Assembly: GCA_025459245.1 (NCBI GenBank)
Contig: JALOQZ010000011.1
Location: 1 to 33,217 of the forward strand
DNA from: Pirellula sp.
Lineage (GTDB): Bacteria; Planctomycetota; Planctomycetia; Pirellulales; Pirellulaceae
DNA length: 33,217 nucleotides
Reading direction: 5' to 3'
This document shows, one piece after another, positions 24,172-33,174 of this stretch (position 1 is the stretch's first letter; each line of letters starts with the position of its first letter). The notes under the pieces are model-generated. The model was not told where the DNA came from. It saw only the letters and a list, made by a program, of their open reading frames with translations, and searched no databases. A program made the position numbers and the translations under genes.

Positions 24172-26988
24172 ATGCGATTCCTAACGACTAGTTGCATTGC
24201 TCTCGCCGGATGCCTTGGACTGCTTGCAAGCTTGCCAGCCCCATGTACCGCGGCACTACAAGATGGCCCCGATACAGCCACCGTCGATTCGGATGCAGCC
24301 CAGATTGAAGAACGCGTGCGCGATCTATTCACGCGGAAGTGCTTCGACTGCCATGGAATGGATACGCAAGAAAGTCACCTTCGTCTCGATCGGCGTCGAT
24401 CCATGTTGCAAGGTGGAGATTCGGGTGAACCTGCGATCGTGGTCGGCGATGGAACAAATAGCCATCTCGTCGCCCTCGTTCAAGGGAAAGAAGCTGGCAG
24501 GATCATGCCACCCGACGAATCCGGTCGCCTTTCCAACGAAGAAATCAATCTCCTCATCGCGTGGATCGATGCCGGCGCTCCATGGTCCTCCCCCAACTCC
24601 GAGGAACAAAACGATCCCACGAGTCCCACCCACTGGTCTTTCCAACCTCTCCCTAACCCAACGCCACCCTCAATCAACCATTCCTTTATCGCCAACCCAG
24701 TTGACTCGTTCATCCTAGAAAAACTGAACGAACAAGGGATTGCACCGAACCCAATTGCGTCAAAGCGAGTACTGATTCGAAGACTCTATCTGGACATGCT
24801 GGGGATTCCTCCCTTGCCCGAAGAAGTTCTCGCGTTCGAACAAGATCATTCGCCGGAGGCTTATACGAATCTTGTGGAAAGGGTTCTCCAAAGCCCCCAT
24901 TACGGTGAACGCTGGGGTCAGCATTGGCTCGATCTGGTTCGATTTGCGGAAACCAACGGCTTCGAGACCAATCGCGAACGCCCAAACGCTTGGCCCTATC
25001 GCGACTATGTCATCCGGTCGTTCAACGACGACAAGCCCTATCCGCAGTTTGTTCGAGAACAGCTCGCAGGGGATGCCTTAGGCGTACCCGAAGCTACCGG
25101 ATACTTGGTCGCAGGCCCCTACGATTTGGTGAAGAGCCCCGACCCTGCCCTCACTATGATGCAACGGCAAAATGAACTGGACGATATCGTGGGAACGACA
25201 AGCACCGTTTTTTTGGGGCTTACCGTAGGATGCGCTCGATGCCATAACCATAAATTCGATCCAATCCGCCAAACAGACTACTACGCACTTCAAGCCATCT
25301 TTGCAGGAGTGCAACACGGGGAAAGAAAGTTTCCGATCAGTGAATCTACACTTCTCGAGATCAACCGGATCGACGAGCAGATACTTTTGCTACGCGATCG
25401 ATTGAAACCTTATCTGAAGAATCCTCAAAGACACCGCCCTGCAGTGAATGCGAAACGGAACGTGGAAACGTTTGAGCCGATCAAAACAACAGCACTGCGT
25501 TTCGTTATCGAGGGGACCAATAGCGGCGAGCCTTGCCTGGACGAATTGGAGGTCTACTCGCAAGGCACGAATATCGCTCTTCAATCCCTAGGTACCGTCG
25601 CGACGGCGTCGAGCTCACTTCCCAACTACAAAATCCATCGCTTGGAACACATCAACGATGGACGTCCAGGGAATAACTTCAGCTGGATCTCCAACGAAAA
25701 CGGAAAGGGATGGATTCAACTGGACTTTCCACAAGCCTCGCTGATTGATCGCGTGGTTTGGGCTCGCGACCGCGAAGGTCGGTTCGCGGACCGGATCGCA
25801 ACTCGCTATCGAGTGGATGTCGTTTGCGATTCAGGCGAATGGCGAACGATCGCATCCTCGGAGGACCGCTTTCCGTTCCCGATGCCACCGAGCCACGAGC
25901 TATATGAGTGGAATCATTTGTCCGCAGAGGAAAGCTCGCTTCTGCGTACAAGCATCGATCATCTGCAGTCACTGGCAAGCGACCGCGAGCGATTATTGAA
26001 TTCCCAGACTGTCTACGCAGGAACCTTTGAGCAACCTGCCCCTACTCATCGATTGTTCCGCGGTGAGCCAACAGCGCGTCGCGAAACAGTTCCTCCAGGA
26101 ACCATCGCCATCTTGGGCAAACTGCATATTGATGAGAACACACCGGAAAGATCGCGGCGATTAGCCTTGGCGGAGTGGATCTCATCGCCGGAAAATCCCC
26201 TTATGGCCCGCGTCATCGCGAATCGAATCTGGCAGTTCCATTTTGGCAAAGGGCTCGTGGACACTCCCAATGACTTCGGAAAAGGGGGGAGTGAACCATC
26301 CCATCCCGAGCTTCTCGACTTCTTGGCAATGTATCTGCTTGAAAACAATGGTTCTCTCAAGCACCTTCATCGATTGATCCTTCATTCTTCTACATACCGA
26401 CAAAGCAGCGAAGTTCGGACGGATGCGATGAAACAGGACGCGGGCTCGCGTTGGTTGTGGCGTTTCCCTCCCCGACGGCTCGAGGCCGAGGCAATCCGGG
26501 ATAGCATTCTCGCCGTGACGTCGTCACTCGATCGTCGCATGTTCGGCCCCGGCTTCAGCGGCTTTGAAGTCGAATTGGAGAATGTCCGACATTACTTTCC
26601 TAAAACACAATACGCGTCGACAGACTGGAGACGCATGGTCTATATGACCAAAGTACGCATGGAAAAAGAATCAGTGTTTGGCGCATTTGATTGCCCCGAC
26701 TCCTCCATCTCCGTACCGAAAAGAAATCGGTCGACGACTCCGCTCCAAGCGCTCAATCTTTTCAATAGCCCATTCGTGCTTCAACAAGCCGAGCTTTTCT
26801 CGCAGCGGCTCGAACGAGAGTGCGGTAGTGACTCCTTGGTTCAAGTTCGTAGGGCCTATGGGTTGTGCATGGGACGCGAGCCTGACGCGAAGGAATTGCA
26901 GGACGCCTCTCAATTCATCGATACCGAAGGCTTGCCAGCCTTTTGTCGAGTTCTGCTGAACGCGAACGAGTTTGTATTTATTCCTTGA
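24172..26988 (+). CDS. PSCyt1/DUF1549/DUF1553 planctomycete protein with discoidin-like insert
   Basis: A 938-residue exported protein of a family abundant in Planctomycetota, generally paired with DUF1501. A signal peptide (core [18 protein letters not shown] might be a lipobox) precedes a cytochrome-c-like PSCyt1 domain, with CFDCH at 57-61 and the distal IMPPDE methionine. The DUF1549 domain follows ([41 protein letters not shown]). A second CxxCH site lies in [14 protein letters not shown]. Residues ~430-570 form an F5/8 type C (discoidin)-like insert: [43 protein letters not shown]. The DUF1553 domain (~650-930) ends with [20 protein letters not shown] and [16 protein letters not shown]. 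The biochemical role is unproven; polysaccharide breakdown with heme redox chemistry is a common suggestion. Confidence 0.92.
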   Translation: MRFLTTSCIALAGCLGLLASLPAPCTAALQDGPDTATVDSDAAQIEERVRDLFTRKCFDCHGMDTQESHLRLDRRRSMLQGGDSGEPAIVVGDGTNSHLVALVQGKEAGRIMPPDESGRLSNEEINLLIAWIDAGAPWSSPNSEEQNDPTSPTHWSFQPLPNPTPPSINHSFIANPVDSFILEKLNEQGIAPNPIASKRVLIRRLYLDMLGIPPLPEEVLAFEQDHSPEAYTNLVERVLQSPHYGERWGQHWLDLVRFAETNGFETNRERPNAWPYRDYVIRSFNDDKPYPQFVREQLAGDALGVPEATGYLVAGPYDLVKSPDPALTMMQRQNELDDIVGTTSTVFLGLTVGCARCHNHKFDPIRQTDYYALQAIFAGVQHGERKFPISESTLLEINRIDEQILLLRDRLKPYLKNPQRHRPAVNAKRNVETFEPIKTTALRFVIEGTNSGEPCLDELEVYSQGTNIALQSLGTVATASSSLPNYKIHRLEHINDGRPGNNFSWISNENGKGWIQLDFPQASLIDRVVWARDREGRFADRIATRYRVDVVCDSGEWRTIASSEDRFPFPMPPSHELYEWNHLSAEESSLLRTSIDHLQSLASDRERLLNSQTVYAGTFEQPAPTHRLFRGEPTARRETVPPGTIAILGKLHIDENTPERSRRLALAEWISSPENPLMARVIANRIWQFHFGKGLVDTPNDFGKGGSEPSHPELLDFLAMYLLENNGSLKHLHRLILHSSTYRQSSEVRTDAMKQDAGSRWLWRFPPRRLEAEAIRDSILAVTSSLDRRMFGPGFSGFEVELENVRHYFPKTQYASTDWRRMVYMTKVRMEKESVFGAFDCPDSSISVPKRNRSTTPLQALNLFNSPFVLQQAELFSQRLERECGSDSLVQVRRAYGLCMGREPDAKELQDASQFIDTEGLPAFCRVLLNANEFVFIP

Positions 26989-27014
26989 GCCCCATTGCCC
27001 CGCAAGGGAACAGC

Positions 27015-28526
27015 ATGACCGATCCGAAGCTTCCTTGGAACGCGCATCTCCTTCAACGCCGCATGTTTCTTGAGCATTCTGCAACAGGGCTCAGCGGGAT
27101 TGCACTGACCGCTCTGCTTGCCGACCAAGGATTGCTGCGAGGTCAAGAGTCGAAGGATTCCACGGTCAGCGGAAAAAATCCTGTCCGGCCGGAGATCGAT
27201 CCATCGAGACCTTACGCGTCTCGCGCTCCGCACTTTCCGGCAGCAGCAAAGCGAGTGTTGGTGATCTTTTGCTCGGGCGCTTGCAGCCATTTGGATACAT
27301 TTGATTACAAGCCTGCCTTGATCCAAAGGAACGGCGAGCCTTTGCCGGGTGCGGACAAACTGATCACGTTTCAGGGAGAGCAAGGAGCGGTGACGCAAAG
27401 CCCTTGGAAATTTCGTCCTAGAGGGGAATGCGGGAAGATGATATCAGACTTGGTCCCCCATCTCGGCTCTTTGGCCGATGACATTTGTTTCCTTCACTCG
27501 GTACGTGGTAAAACGAACACCCATGGCCCGGGAGAGAATTTCATGTCGACGGGATTCACCTTGGACGGCTTTCCAAGCATGGGTGCTTGGACCACCTATG
27601 CTCTCGGAACCGAGAACGAGAACCTACCTGCCTACGTTGCGATTCCCGATCCTCGAGGGACTCCACAAAACTCCGTCAACAATTGGGGACCGGGCTTTCT
27701 ACCCGCGGCCTATCAGGGGACAGACTTTAACGCGACCAAGCCGATTCGCTATTTGACGAGGCCGGATTCGGTTTCCGCCCAATCGGATCAGCGTGCACGC
27801 GAGTACTTGAACAGGATCAACGAACGCATGCTGGAGCATTACCTAGGGGATAGCGAATTGGCTGCGCGCATCGCCAGTTACGAATTGGCAGCGAGCATGC
27901 AGTTGAGCATTCCCGAGGTTAGTGACCTTGCAACCGAGTCGGCGGCTACGTTCGCCGCATATGGTGCGGACGACACATCCAACCCATTGAAAGCTTCTTA
28001 CGCCAAGAACTGCATTTTAGCCAGACGACTGCTCGAGAAAGGGGTTCGATTTGTGCAGCTCTTCAACGGCGCCTATCAAACAGGTGGCGAAGGTGTCAGC
28101 AACTGGGACGGTCACAAAGCGCTTCGAGAACAATACAGTTTGCATGGCCCCGTTTTGGATCAACCGACAGCAGCCTTGATCAAAGACTTGAAACAACGAG
28201 GTTTGTTGGACGATACGTTGGTAGTATGGTGTACCGAATTCGGACGCATGCCGACCTTCCAAAAAGGAGCCAGCGGACGCGACCACAACCCAGAGGGATT
28301 CACATGCTGGCTAGCCGGAGCAGGAGTTAAAGCGCCGTTTAGCTTCGGCGCAACTGACGAGTTCGGTTACAAGGCGATTGAGAATATCGTCACTGTGTAT
28401 GATTTCCACGCGACCATCCTCCATCTGTTAGGATTGGACCACGAGCGACTCACATATTACTACAACGGCCTCGAGAGACGATTGACAGATGTTCATGGCC
28501 ATGTCATTCGAGATATCCTCGTATGA
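27015..28526 (+). CDS. DUF1501 protein (alkaline-phosphatase/sulfatase-like fold), Tat-exported
   Basis: A 503-residue protein. I take the ATG at 27015, which has an AAGGGAA ribosome site; the longer frame overlaps the previous gene. The N-terminus [23 protein letters not shown] is a twin-arginine signal. DUF1501 proteins share the alkaline-phosphatase-like fold and lie downstream of DUF1549/DUF1553 genes in planctomycetes. Typical segments are [43 protein letters not shown]-like [54 protein letters not shown] and [27 protein letters not shown], plus the closing [20 protein letters not shown]. The substrate is unknown. Gap to the partner gene is 26 bases, so they share a transcript, which ends before the terminator-like hairpin at 28593-28633. 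Confidence 0.92.
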   Translation: MTDPKLPWNAHLLQRRMFLEHSATGLSGIALTALLADQGLLRGQESKDSTVSGKNPVRPEIDPSRPYASRAPHFPAAAKRVLVIFCSGACSHLDTFDYKPALIQRNGEPLPGADKLITFQGEQGAVTQSPWKFRPRGECGKMISDLVPHLGSLADDICFLHSVRGKTNTHGPGENFMSTGFTLDGFPSMGAWTTYALGTENENLPAYVAIPDPRGTPQNSVNNWGPGFLPAAYQGTDFNATKPIRYLTRPDSVSAQSDQRAREYLNRINERMLEHYLGDSELAARIASYELAASMQLSIPEVSDLATESAATFAAYGADDTSNPLKASYAKNCILARRLLEKGVRFVQLFNGAYQTGGEGVSNWDGHKALREQYSLHGPVLDQPTAALIKDLKQRGLLDDTLVVWCTEFGRMPTFQKGASGRDHNPEGFTCWLAGAGVKAPFSFGATDEFGYKAIENIVTVYDFHATILHLLGLDHERLTYYYNGLERRLTDVHGHVIRDILV

Positions 28527-28592
28527 CTGCTCAAATGTCTCGAGAAAGGTCAGACACCTTCGAACAAGGCAAAACGGTGAGCATGGTGCAAT

Positions 28593-28633
28593 AAAAAAAC
28601 CGTCGGTTGGAATCCAGCCGACGGCTTTGTTTT
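28593..28633. terminator. Strong bidirectional intrinsic terminator
   Basis: CCGTCGGTTGG pairs with CCAGCCGACGG (one G-T pair) around a 3-base turn. On the minus strand a run of seven T follows, ideal for ending the histone-like gene. On the plus strand the A-run precedes the stem and CTTTGTTTTG follows, so it may also stop the DUF1501 transcript that ends at 28526. Confidence 0.85.
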
Positions 28634-28691
28634 GTGTTGCTTGGAGCAGATTTCTGGCAGAAGCCAGATGCCCGAGCAGAGCAACGTTTGA

Positions 28692-28856
28692 TTACGAAGG
28701 AGACTTGGTGGTCGTCTTCTTAGCTGCCTTCTTCTTAGCAACCTTCTTCTTGGTTGCAGCCTTCTTTGGTGCAGCCTTCTTCTTAGCAGCCTTCTTCTTG
28801 GCTACCTTCTTCTTGGTTGCAGCCTTCTTCGTTGCTCCAGCTTTTTTCTTGGCCAC
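28692..28856 (-). CDS. Lysine-rich histone H1-like protein, 54 residues
   Basis: A small gene starting with GTG at 28856 and preceded by a strong GGAGG ribosome site 8 bases upstream. The product is almost only Lys, Ala, Thr and Val in KKAA/KKK-type repeats, for example AAKKKAAKKK and ATKKKVAKKK, ending TTTKSPS. About half the residues are lysine and there is no acidic residue. This composition matches the C-terminal tail type of eukaryotic histone H1 and the bacterial Hc1/HctB/AlgP-like nucleoid proteins, so a DNA-binding, condensing role is likely. The minus-strand terminator at 28593-28633 lies about 60 bases beyond its stop. The two KAATKKKVAKKKAAKK halves look like an internal duplication. 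Function is inferred from composition only. Confidence 0.85.
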   Translation of the reverse strand: MAKKKAGATKKAATKKKVAKKKAAKKKAAPKKAATKKKVAKKKAAKKTTTKSPS

Positions 28857-29673
28857 GGATATATCCTCCGAAAAGCGAAACTTAGTCGCTGCAGATTCGC
28901 CTTCCAGAAGCAGTTGGTTGGCGGTCTGGTCTCAGCAACCGATACTAAAAATCCTTCGTTGAACAAGCTCCGACTTTGACATCGTGTCCTCCTCGCAATA
29001 CGTCGCGAGGGAAGTCAGAAGCTATCCCGCAAAGGAACAACATCCAATGTCGTATTTGTATAAAAGTCGAAACTTAATGCAACATCTTTTCGACAATTTT
29101 TCCACATAAATGAAACCAATTTTCCACCATGTTTGGACCTCTCTTCGATCGCTCGAAACACTCTCGCACGTCGTCTCGTCTTGATCTACTTCGACTCTCT
29201 CGCGCATCGATTCGATGCGATCGCAACGTGCGTGTGCGCTCCTCTACGAGAGCTCCAAACTAGCCGCGCTCCGTCCCGCAAGGCGCTTCGGTGCACTGGA
29301 TTGTTCGCAACTCGAAATGTTCCGCAGCGATCCGACCAAGCAATTCATTGATGGATGCTTTGCATGCAACGATATCTCAAAAATGTTCCACGCCAAGCTC
29401 GCTGAGCAAACATCGATCGCAGCATCGCGCGCAACGCGTTTGCACGCCATCCTGCTTGAAGCCTTCTCTTCAAAATTGATCGCGATGAGTGACGCGGTAT
29501 CGTCACCGCAGAATGACTCCGAGAGGCCGCTCAAGAAGGTACAAATGACCCAAGCAAGCCTCAAAAAAATTTTCGAAAAATCTTGCTCTCAACAACCGCA
29601 AACAGGCTTCGTCGCTCGATCTCGATGCGCCAACGCGCGCCGCAATACATCGACAAGCGCGCGCAGATCGATG
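28857..29673. other. 817-base gap: AT-rich leader region, no convincing gene
   Basis: The region between the histone-like gene and the M50 gene is AT-rich at 29030-29120. It holds an inverted repeat at 29066-29094 and a CCTCGC/GCGAGG hairpin at 28991-29010, both upstream of the histone-like gene. Open frames here (for example plus 29215-30012, which runs antisense into the M50 gene, and minus 29244-29564 with a TTG start) lack family features and are not called. Confidence 0.5.
29066..29094. promoter_or_regulatory. Inverted repeat upstream of the histone-like gene
   Basis: GTCGAAA and TTTCGAC are exact 7-base arms separated by 15 bases, in an AT-rich stretch about 210 bases upstream of the GTG start. 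It may be a regulator site or a stem in a long leader; no clear -35/-10 pair could be fixed next to it. Confidence 0.3.
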
Positions 29674-30489
29674 CTACCAAACCGATCCACCCCGGCCTTG
29701 CTGCAGCATCTGCCAGTTGGAATAAGCCAAGGACGCGAAGAACAATGTTCCTATCGGTCCGCCTCCAGTTTGATAAAACCAAATCGCAACTGCCGCTCCG
29801 ACGACCACTCCGAGCATGCAAGCCTCGTAGAGTCCGTCGCGACGCATCACGATTCCGATCACATGCCTCGCAATCTGACCTCCGTCCAAGGGATAAACGG
29901 GAAGCAAATTGAAGATCGCCCACCAGAGGCTGCAGCTAACCAAGAAGTTGACGGCGCAGTAGAGGTAAGCGTTCGCCGGAAGGGGCATGCGCACCCACTC
30001 AACTCCGAGTAGCTCCGCGATGGAGCTAAACATCCAGACCGGAACGCCACATCCGATCGCAATGGCACCCACCAACAGCCCGAGCGCAATCTGAATCGCC
30101 GGTCCCGCTGCTGAAATGATAATCTGATTCCCGTGTGTCAATCGCGATCTTTTCCCTTGACGCGACCAGAGCAACCCTGCTCCAGGAATCGCCACCCCAC
30201 CCATCTGATAGAGAACAATCTCTGCGTCGATACCGTAGTAACGAAACGCGAGCGCGTGCCCAAGCTCGTGCACGAGAATGCTGACAAACGAGCAGAGGAC
30301 CCAAATGAGCAACAACACGGCGAAATTGGACCGCATATCCATTGCCGTAAACAAGTCGTGAAGCCCTCGGGCCTGCGCATACCCAAAGGCAGCGCTGAAA
30401 GCCCAAAACAACCATGTCACTCGGATCGGGAATCCGAACAGACTGAACCTCCAGTCATAGCTGCTTGATTGCGGTTCACTCAAAAACAT
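29674..30489 (-). CDS. M50-family (site-2 protease-like) membrane metalloprotease
   Basis: A 271-residue multi-spanning inner-membrane zinc protease of the kind that cuts substrates within the membrane. The zinc site HELGH is at residues 74-78 in a membrane segment, and the third ligand Asp202 lies in NLLPVYPLDGGQ. The domain AAGPAIQIALGLLVGAIAIG between them, and further segments at the N- and C-termini, give six or so membrane passes. No PDZ or CBS domain is present, so it resembles the compact M50 proteins. It is the last gene of the coaD-aminotransferase-M50 unit: its ATG overlaps the TGA of the aminotransferase by one base (TGATG), which suggests translational coupling. Substrate is unknown. 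Confidence 0.92.
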   Translation of the reverse strand: MFLSEPQSSSYDWRFSLFGFPIRVTWLFWAFSAAFGYAQARGLHDLFTAMDMRSNFAVLLLIWVLCSFVSILVHELGHALAFRYYGIDAEIVLYQMGGVAIPGAGLLWSRQGKRSRLTHGNQIIISAAGPAIQIALGLLVGAIAIGCGVPVWMFSSIAELLGVEWVRMPLPANAYLYCAVNFLVSCSLWWAIFNLLPVYPLDGGQIARHVIGIVMRRDGLYEACMLGVVVGAAVAIWFYQTGGGPIGTLFFASLAYSNWQMLQQGRGGSVW

Positions 30490-31847
30490 CAGTCACTTAC
30501 TCCTCGCTGAACGACTTCCCAAGCTTGTACCAACGCGGCGCGAACCTCGTTCATTTCCCATGGCTGTATCACCAAGGGAGGAATGATAGCGACTCGATCC
30601 CGCATCGGACCCGTCAAATGAAGCAATACCCCTAACTCACGAGCGGCAACGACCCATCTCCAAGCCAACTCTCTGGCATTTTGAGAACCAACTGCCACTG
30701 CAAAATCGATCGCCGTCGCACTGCCACAACCAACCACGCAGCTCGCCGGCATGACCTCCGACAACCCCGTTCGCAGCTCCGTATGCAAGTCGCGAGAACG
30801 ATCTGCGAGCTCTTCGGACTGAAGCAGCTCCAGCGATCGCATCGCAACGGCGCACGCCAAGGGCTGCGCGGCAAATGTTTCGGACTCCAATCCTGCCCCC
30901 AATTGATTCATAAGATTCGAGTCACCCACGACGGCCGACACTGGCAGCAAACCGCCGCCGAGCGACTTTCCATAGACAAACATGTCCGGTAGCCACCCCG
31001 CCCCGAGAGCACCCGACAATCCGGCTAGACGGCCAAGCCCCATTTGGATCTCATCGCTGACGACAAGCAACCCTGCAGCGCGAGCCATCCCCACCAACCG
31101 CTGATAGAATCGATTAGGTGCAAAGTAATAGCCACGAGCACCAATCGCGGGTTCCAGGATCAGCATCGACAGAGACGCAGAGTCCCTTTCAAGCATTCGC
31201 TGAAACTCTTTGAGACTGGATTCGCAAGCCTCTTCCATGGACACTTGTCCGCTCTCCCTCGGAAACGGAATCGTTCTCACGATGTTCGCGTTCCCCAGCC
31301 CCGCGTGTGGCCCTATGACACCACTTCTTGCGGTGTCGCTGAGCAAACTACTGGCTAACGATCTTCCGTGATAACCGAGGTCAAAGCACACGACAACTCC
31401 AGGCCTGCAAGCGTATGCAATCTTCCAAGCCACTTCGATGGCGCGAGCACCTGTAGTCGATAACCATACGGCATAATCAGGGGACTCGGCGAATGCCCCT
31501 AACTCCTTCCATGCTTCCCAACCCAGCGTCTTGAGAACCTCTTTCGACAAGAGACTCGCGAGGTGCTGCTCAAGCTCCCTTCGAATGTGGCTCTCTGCCC
31601 CGGGAACGTGAGCCCCCTTGCTCGCTTGTTCCTGCATTGTGCGAACAAGCTCCGGATGACCATGACCAAAGTTGTTGGCGGAGTATCCAGAGATGCAATC
31701 AAGATAGCGACGCCCCGAAGCATCCCAAAGAAAGGGACCAGCGCCCCGTGCCCAAACGATCCCCTCATGCGGATCATGAGCGCGACTCATTCCGCCTGGT
31801 CGCCACGAGGCCGGTGCAGGTGCCGCCGAAGAAGAACCTCTTCTCAT
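30489..31847 (-). CDS. Class III PLP-dependent aminotransferase, ornithine-aminotransferase-like
   Basis: A 452-residue PLP enzyme. The Schiff-base lysine is Lys294 in YGKSLGGGLLPVSAVVG and the PLP-pyridine Asp is Asp265 in VVSDEIQMGLGR. WLSTTGARAIEVAWKIA and the GYHGRSLASSL loop are typical. The N-terminal YLDCISGYSANNFGHGHPE segment is closest to ornithine/acetylornithine aminotransferases, but the GGNPLACA segment is AAQPLACA here, so the exact substrate is uncertain. Its ATG overlaps the stop of coaD by four bases (ATGA), and its stop overlaps the M50 start by one base. The first 20 residues are poorly conserved; Met20 (MSRAHDPHEG) is an alternative start. Confidence 0.88.
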   Translation of the reverse strand: MRRGSSSAAPAPASWRPGGMSRAHDPHEGIVWARGAGPFLWDASGRRYLDCISGYSANNFGHGHPELVRTMQEQASKGAHVPGAESHIRRELEQHLASLLSKEVLKTLGWEAWKELGAFAESPDYAVWLSTTGARAIEVAWKIAYACRPGVVVCFDLGYHGRSLASSLLSDTARSGVIGPHAGLGNANIVRTIPFPRESGQVSMEEACESSLKEFQRMLERDSASLSMLILEPAIGARGYYFAPNRFYQRLVGMARAAGLLVVSDEIQMGLGRLAGLSGALGAGWLPDMFVYGKSLGGGLLPVSAVVGDSNLMNQLGAGLESETFAAQPLACAVAMRSLELLQSEELADRSRDLHTELRTGLSEVMPASCVVGCGSATAIDFAVAVGSQNARELAWRWVVAARELGVLLHLTGPMRDRVAIIPPLVIQPWEMNEVRAALVQAWEVVQRGVSD

Positions 31848-32353
31848 CGAGAACTAGACGCTCGCATTTTCTCCATCAACGGCTCGATGATGGAAACAGG
31901 GACAAATCGTTCGAGCGACCTGCCATGACCGAGAGCCGCAATCTGTTTGATCAGCGAACTGGAGACGTGCGCGTACTCTTCATCAGCCATTAAAAACACC
32001 GTTTCGATTTCTGGATCCAGCTGGCGGTTTGCCATCATCATGGTGAACTCACCGGCGATGTCCGTCAAAGGCCGCACGCCTCGAACCATCACCTTGGCAC
32101 CGATGCTGCGAACGAAATCGACGGCCAACCCATCAAACGCTTCGACGCGCACATGGGGTAGATGCGAGGTTACTTTCCTCAACAACTCCAACCTTTCATC
32201 CGTATCGAACAGAGATTGCTTGGCCGAATTCATACCGATCCCGATGACGAGCGCTTCGTAAAGCTGTGCGCTTCTCTCAATAATGTGCAAATGCCCCAAT
32301 GTCACTGGATCGAAGGAACCGGTATAGACGGCGATTTGAGGGCGAAGGCTCAT
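31844..32353 (-). CDS. coaD: Phosphopantetheine adenylyltransferase
   Basis: Fourth step of CoA synthesis: adenylation of 4'-phosphopantetheine with ATP, giving dephospho-CoA, in the cytoplasm. At 169 residues it is of normal length. The nucleotidyltransferase signature TxGH appears as TLGH at 18-21 in YTGSFDPVTLGHLHII, and the second motif as EYAHVSSSLIKQIAALG. DGLAVDFVRSIGAKVMVRGVRPLTD and the DPEIETVFLM segment are also typical. A GTGAGA ribosome site precedes the ATG. It is first of three coupled genes, with the aminotransferase start overlapping its stop (ATGA). Its product feeds the CoA pool that the phosphopantetheinyl transferase at 3446 uses, but the two lie far apart. Confidence 0.95.
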   Translation of the reverse strand: MSLRPQIAVYTGSFDPVTLGHLHIIERSAQLYEALVIGIGMNSAKQSLFDTDERLELLRKVTSHLPHVRVEAFDGLAVDFVRSIGAKVMVRGVRPLTDIAGEFTMMMANRQLDPEIETVFLMADEEYAHVSSSLIKQIAALGHGRSLERFVPVSIIEPLMEKMRASSSR

Positions 32354-32394
32354 ACGGATCTCACTTTCTCATGGCGCTCGACGCCGTTGAGGAA

Positions 32395-33174
32395 TCACTC
32401 AAACTTCGATTTCACCGACGCTTTGCCCATGTGCAAGAATGCGATCAAGTAAAACAGGATAAGCATGAATCCCCAAATAACGATCCCAGCCAACGCAGCA
32501 ACGGCGATGATCTGGAAGAATGCAGCGGGATCAAAGTCGGGATTGGCCCCCCCACCTTGTCGGTTTAGTTCACGACCGAATTCATCCTTTCCAATTTCCA
32601 TCACCTTCCAAGTCACATAGCCACCGATAGCAGACTCGACGACCTTGAATGGAATCATGAACGCGGAGGTGCCTCGCACCAAACTCGCTCCAAGCTTTTT
32701 TCGCTGCAGGCCGAAAACGCCGCCGAGAAGCATCAGCACAGAGACAATCATGCTGACCAACTGAAGTGCAATCTGCACGGCCATGGCGCCTGGAAACGCA
32801 TTCTGTGCTGCATCGGTCATACGACGAACTCGAGCCTCGTCATCCATCTCACCGCCTGCAGCCGCATCGCCCCCCGCTGCATCATCGCTCGTAGCCGTTG
32901 GATCGGACGCTCCATCCCCTTCCTGGGCTGTTTCACCCACAGCTTCTCCATCCGCAGGTTCATCTACTGTACCGCTGACGGAAGTGGTGATAACCGCGGC
33001 GCCGATGGACTGGACCAAACCGAAACAGCCACCTGCTACCCCCAGCACTCCGAAGACGATGAACATGATCAACAGGAACTTGGTGAAGCCTCCCAATGTT
33101 GGATCCGTGGAGGTTCCCTCGACATTCGAAGCGACCGATGCGTTGTAGGGATTGGTTTGAGAAAATTGACTCAT
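32395..33174 (-). CDS. Membrane protein with acidic Ala/Asp/Gly-rich loop
   Basis: A 259-residue protein with about four hydrophobic segments: FLLIMFIVFGVLGVAGGCFGLV, then a ~60-residue loop rich in Ala, Asp, Gly and Glu (TVDEPADGEAVGETAQEGDG, SDDAAGGDAAAGGEM), then IALQLVSMIVSVLMLLGGVFGL, a short amphipathic region, and IIAVAALAGIVIWGFMLILFYLI near the C-terminus. No signal peptide is clear. The family is not recognised; the plan of a short N-tail, a low-complexity loop and three further segments recurs in planctomycete hypothetical proteins. It lies 41 bases upstream of coaD on the same strand and may share its transcript. Its ATG has no clear ribosome site. Confidence 0.8.
   Translation of the reverse strand: MSQFSQTNPYNASVASNVEGTSTDPTLGGFTKFLLIMFIVFGVLGVAGGCFGLVQSIGAAVITTSVSGTVDEPADGEAVGETAQEGDGASDPTATSDDAAGGDAAAGGEMDDEARVRRMTDAAQNAFPGAMAVQIALQLVSMIVSVLMLLGGVFGLQRKKLGASLVRGTSAFMIPFKVVESAIGGYVTWKVMEIGKDEFGRELNRQGGGANPDFDPAAFFQIIAVAALAGIVIWGFMLILFYLIAFLHMGKASVKSKFE

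Noticed and set aside
29098-29106. Single DnaA-box-like TTTTCCACA as a sign of an origin
   Set aside because: Only one or two near matches are present, with no cluster and no dnaA, dnaN or gidA nearby.
29244-29564. Minus-strand open frame of 106 codons with a TTG start
   Set aside because: No ribosome site, a biased composition and no family features. The gap is better left unassigned.
29215-30012. Plus-strand open frame of 265 codons
   Set aside because: It runs antisense through the well-supported M50 gene, and its translation lacks any domain or regular membrane or strand pattern.
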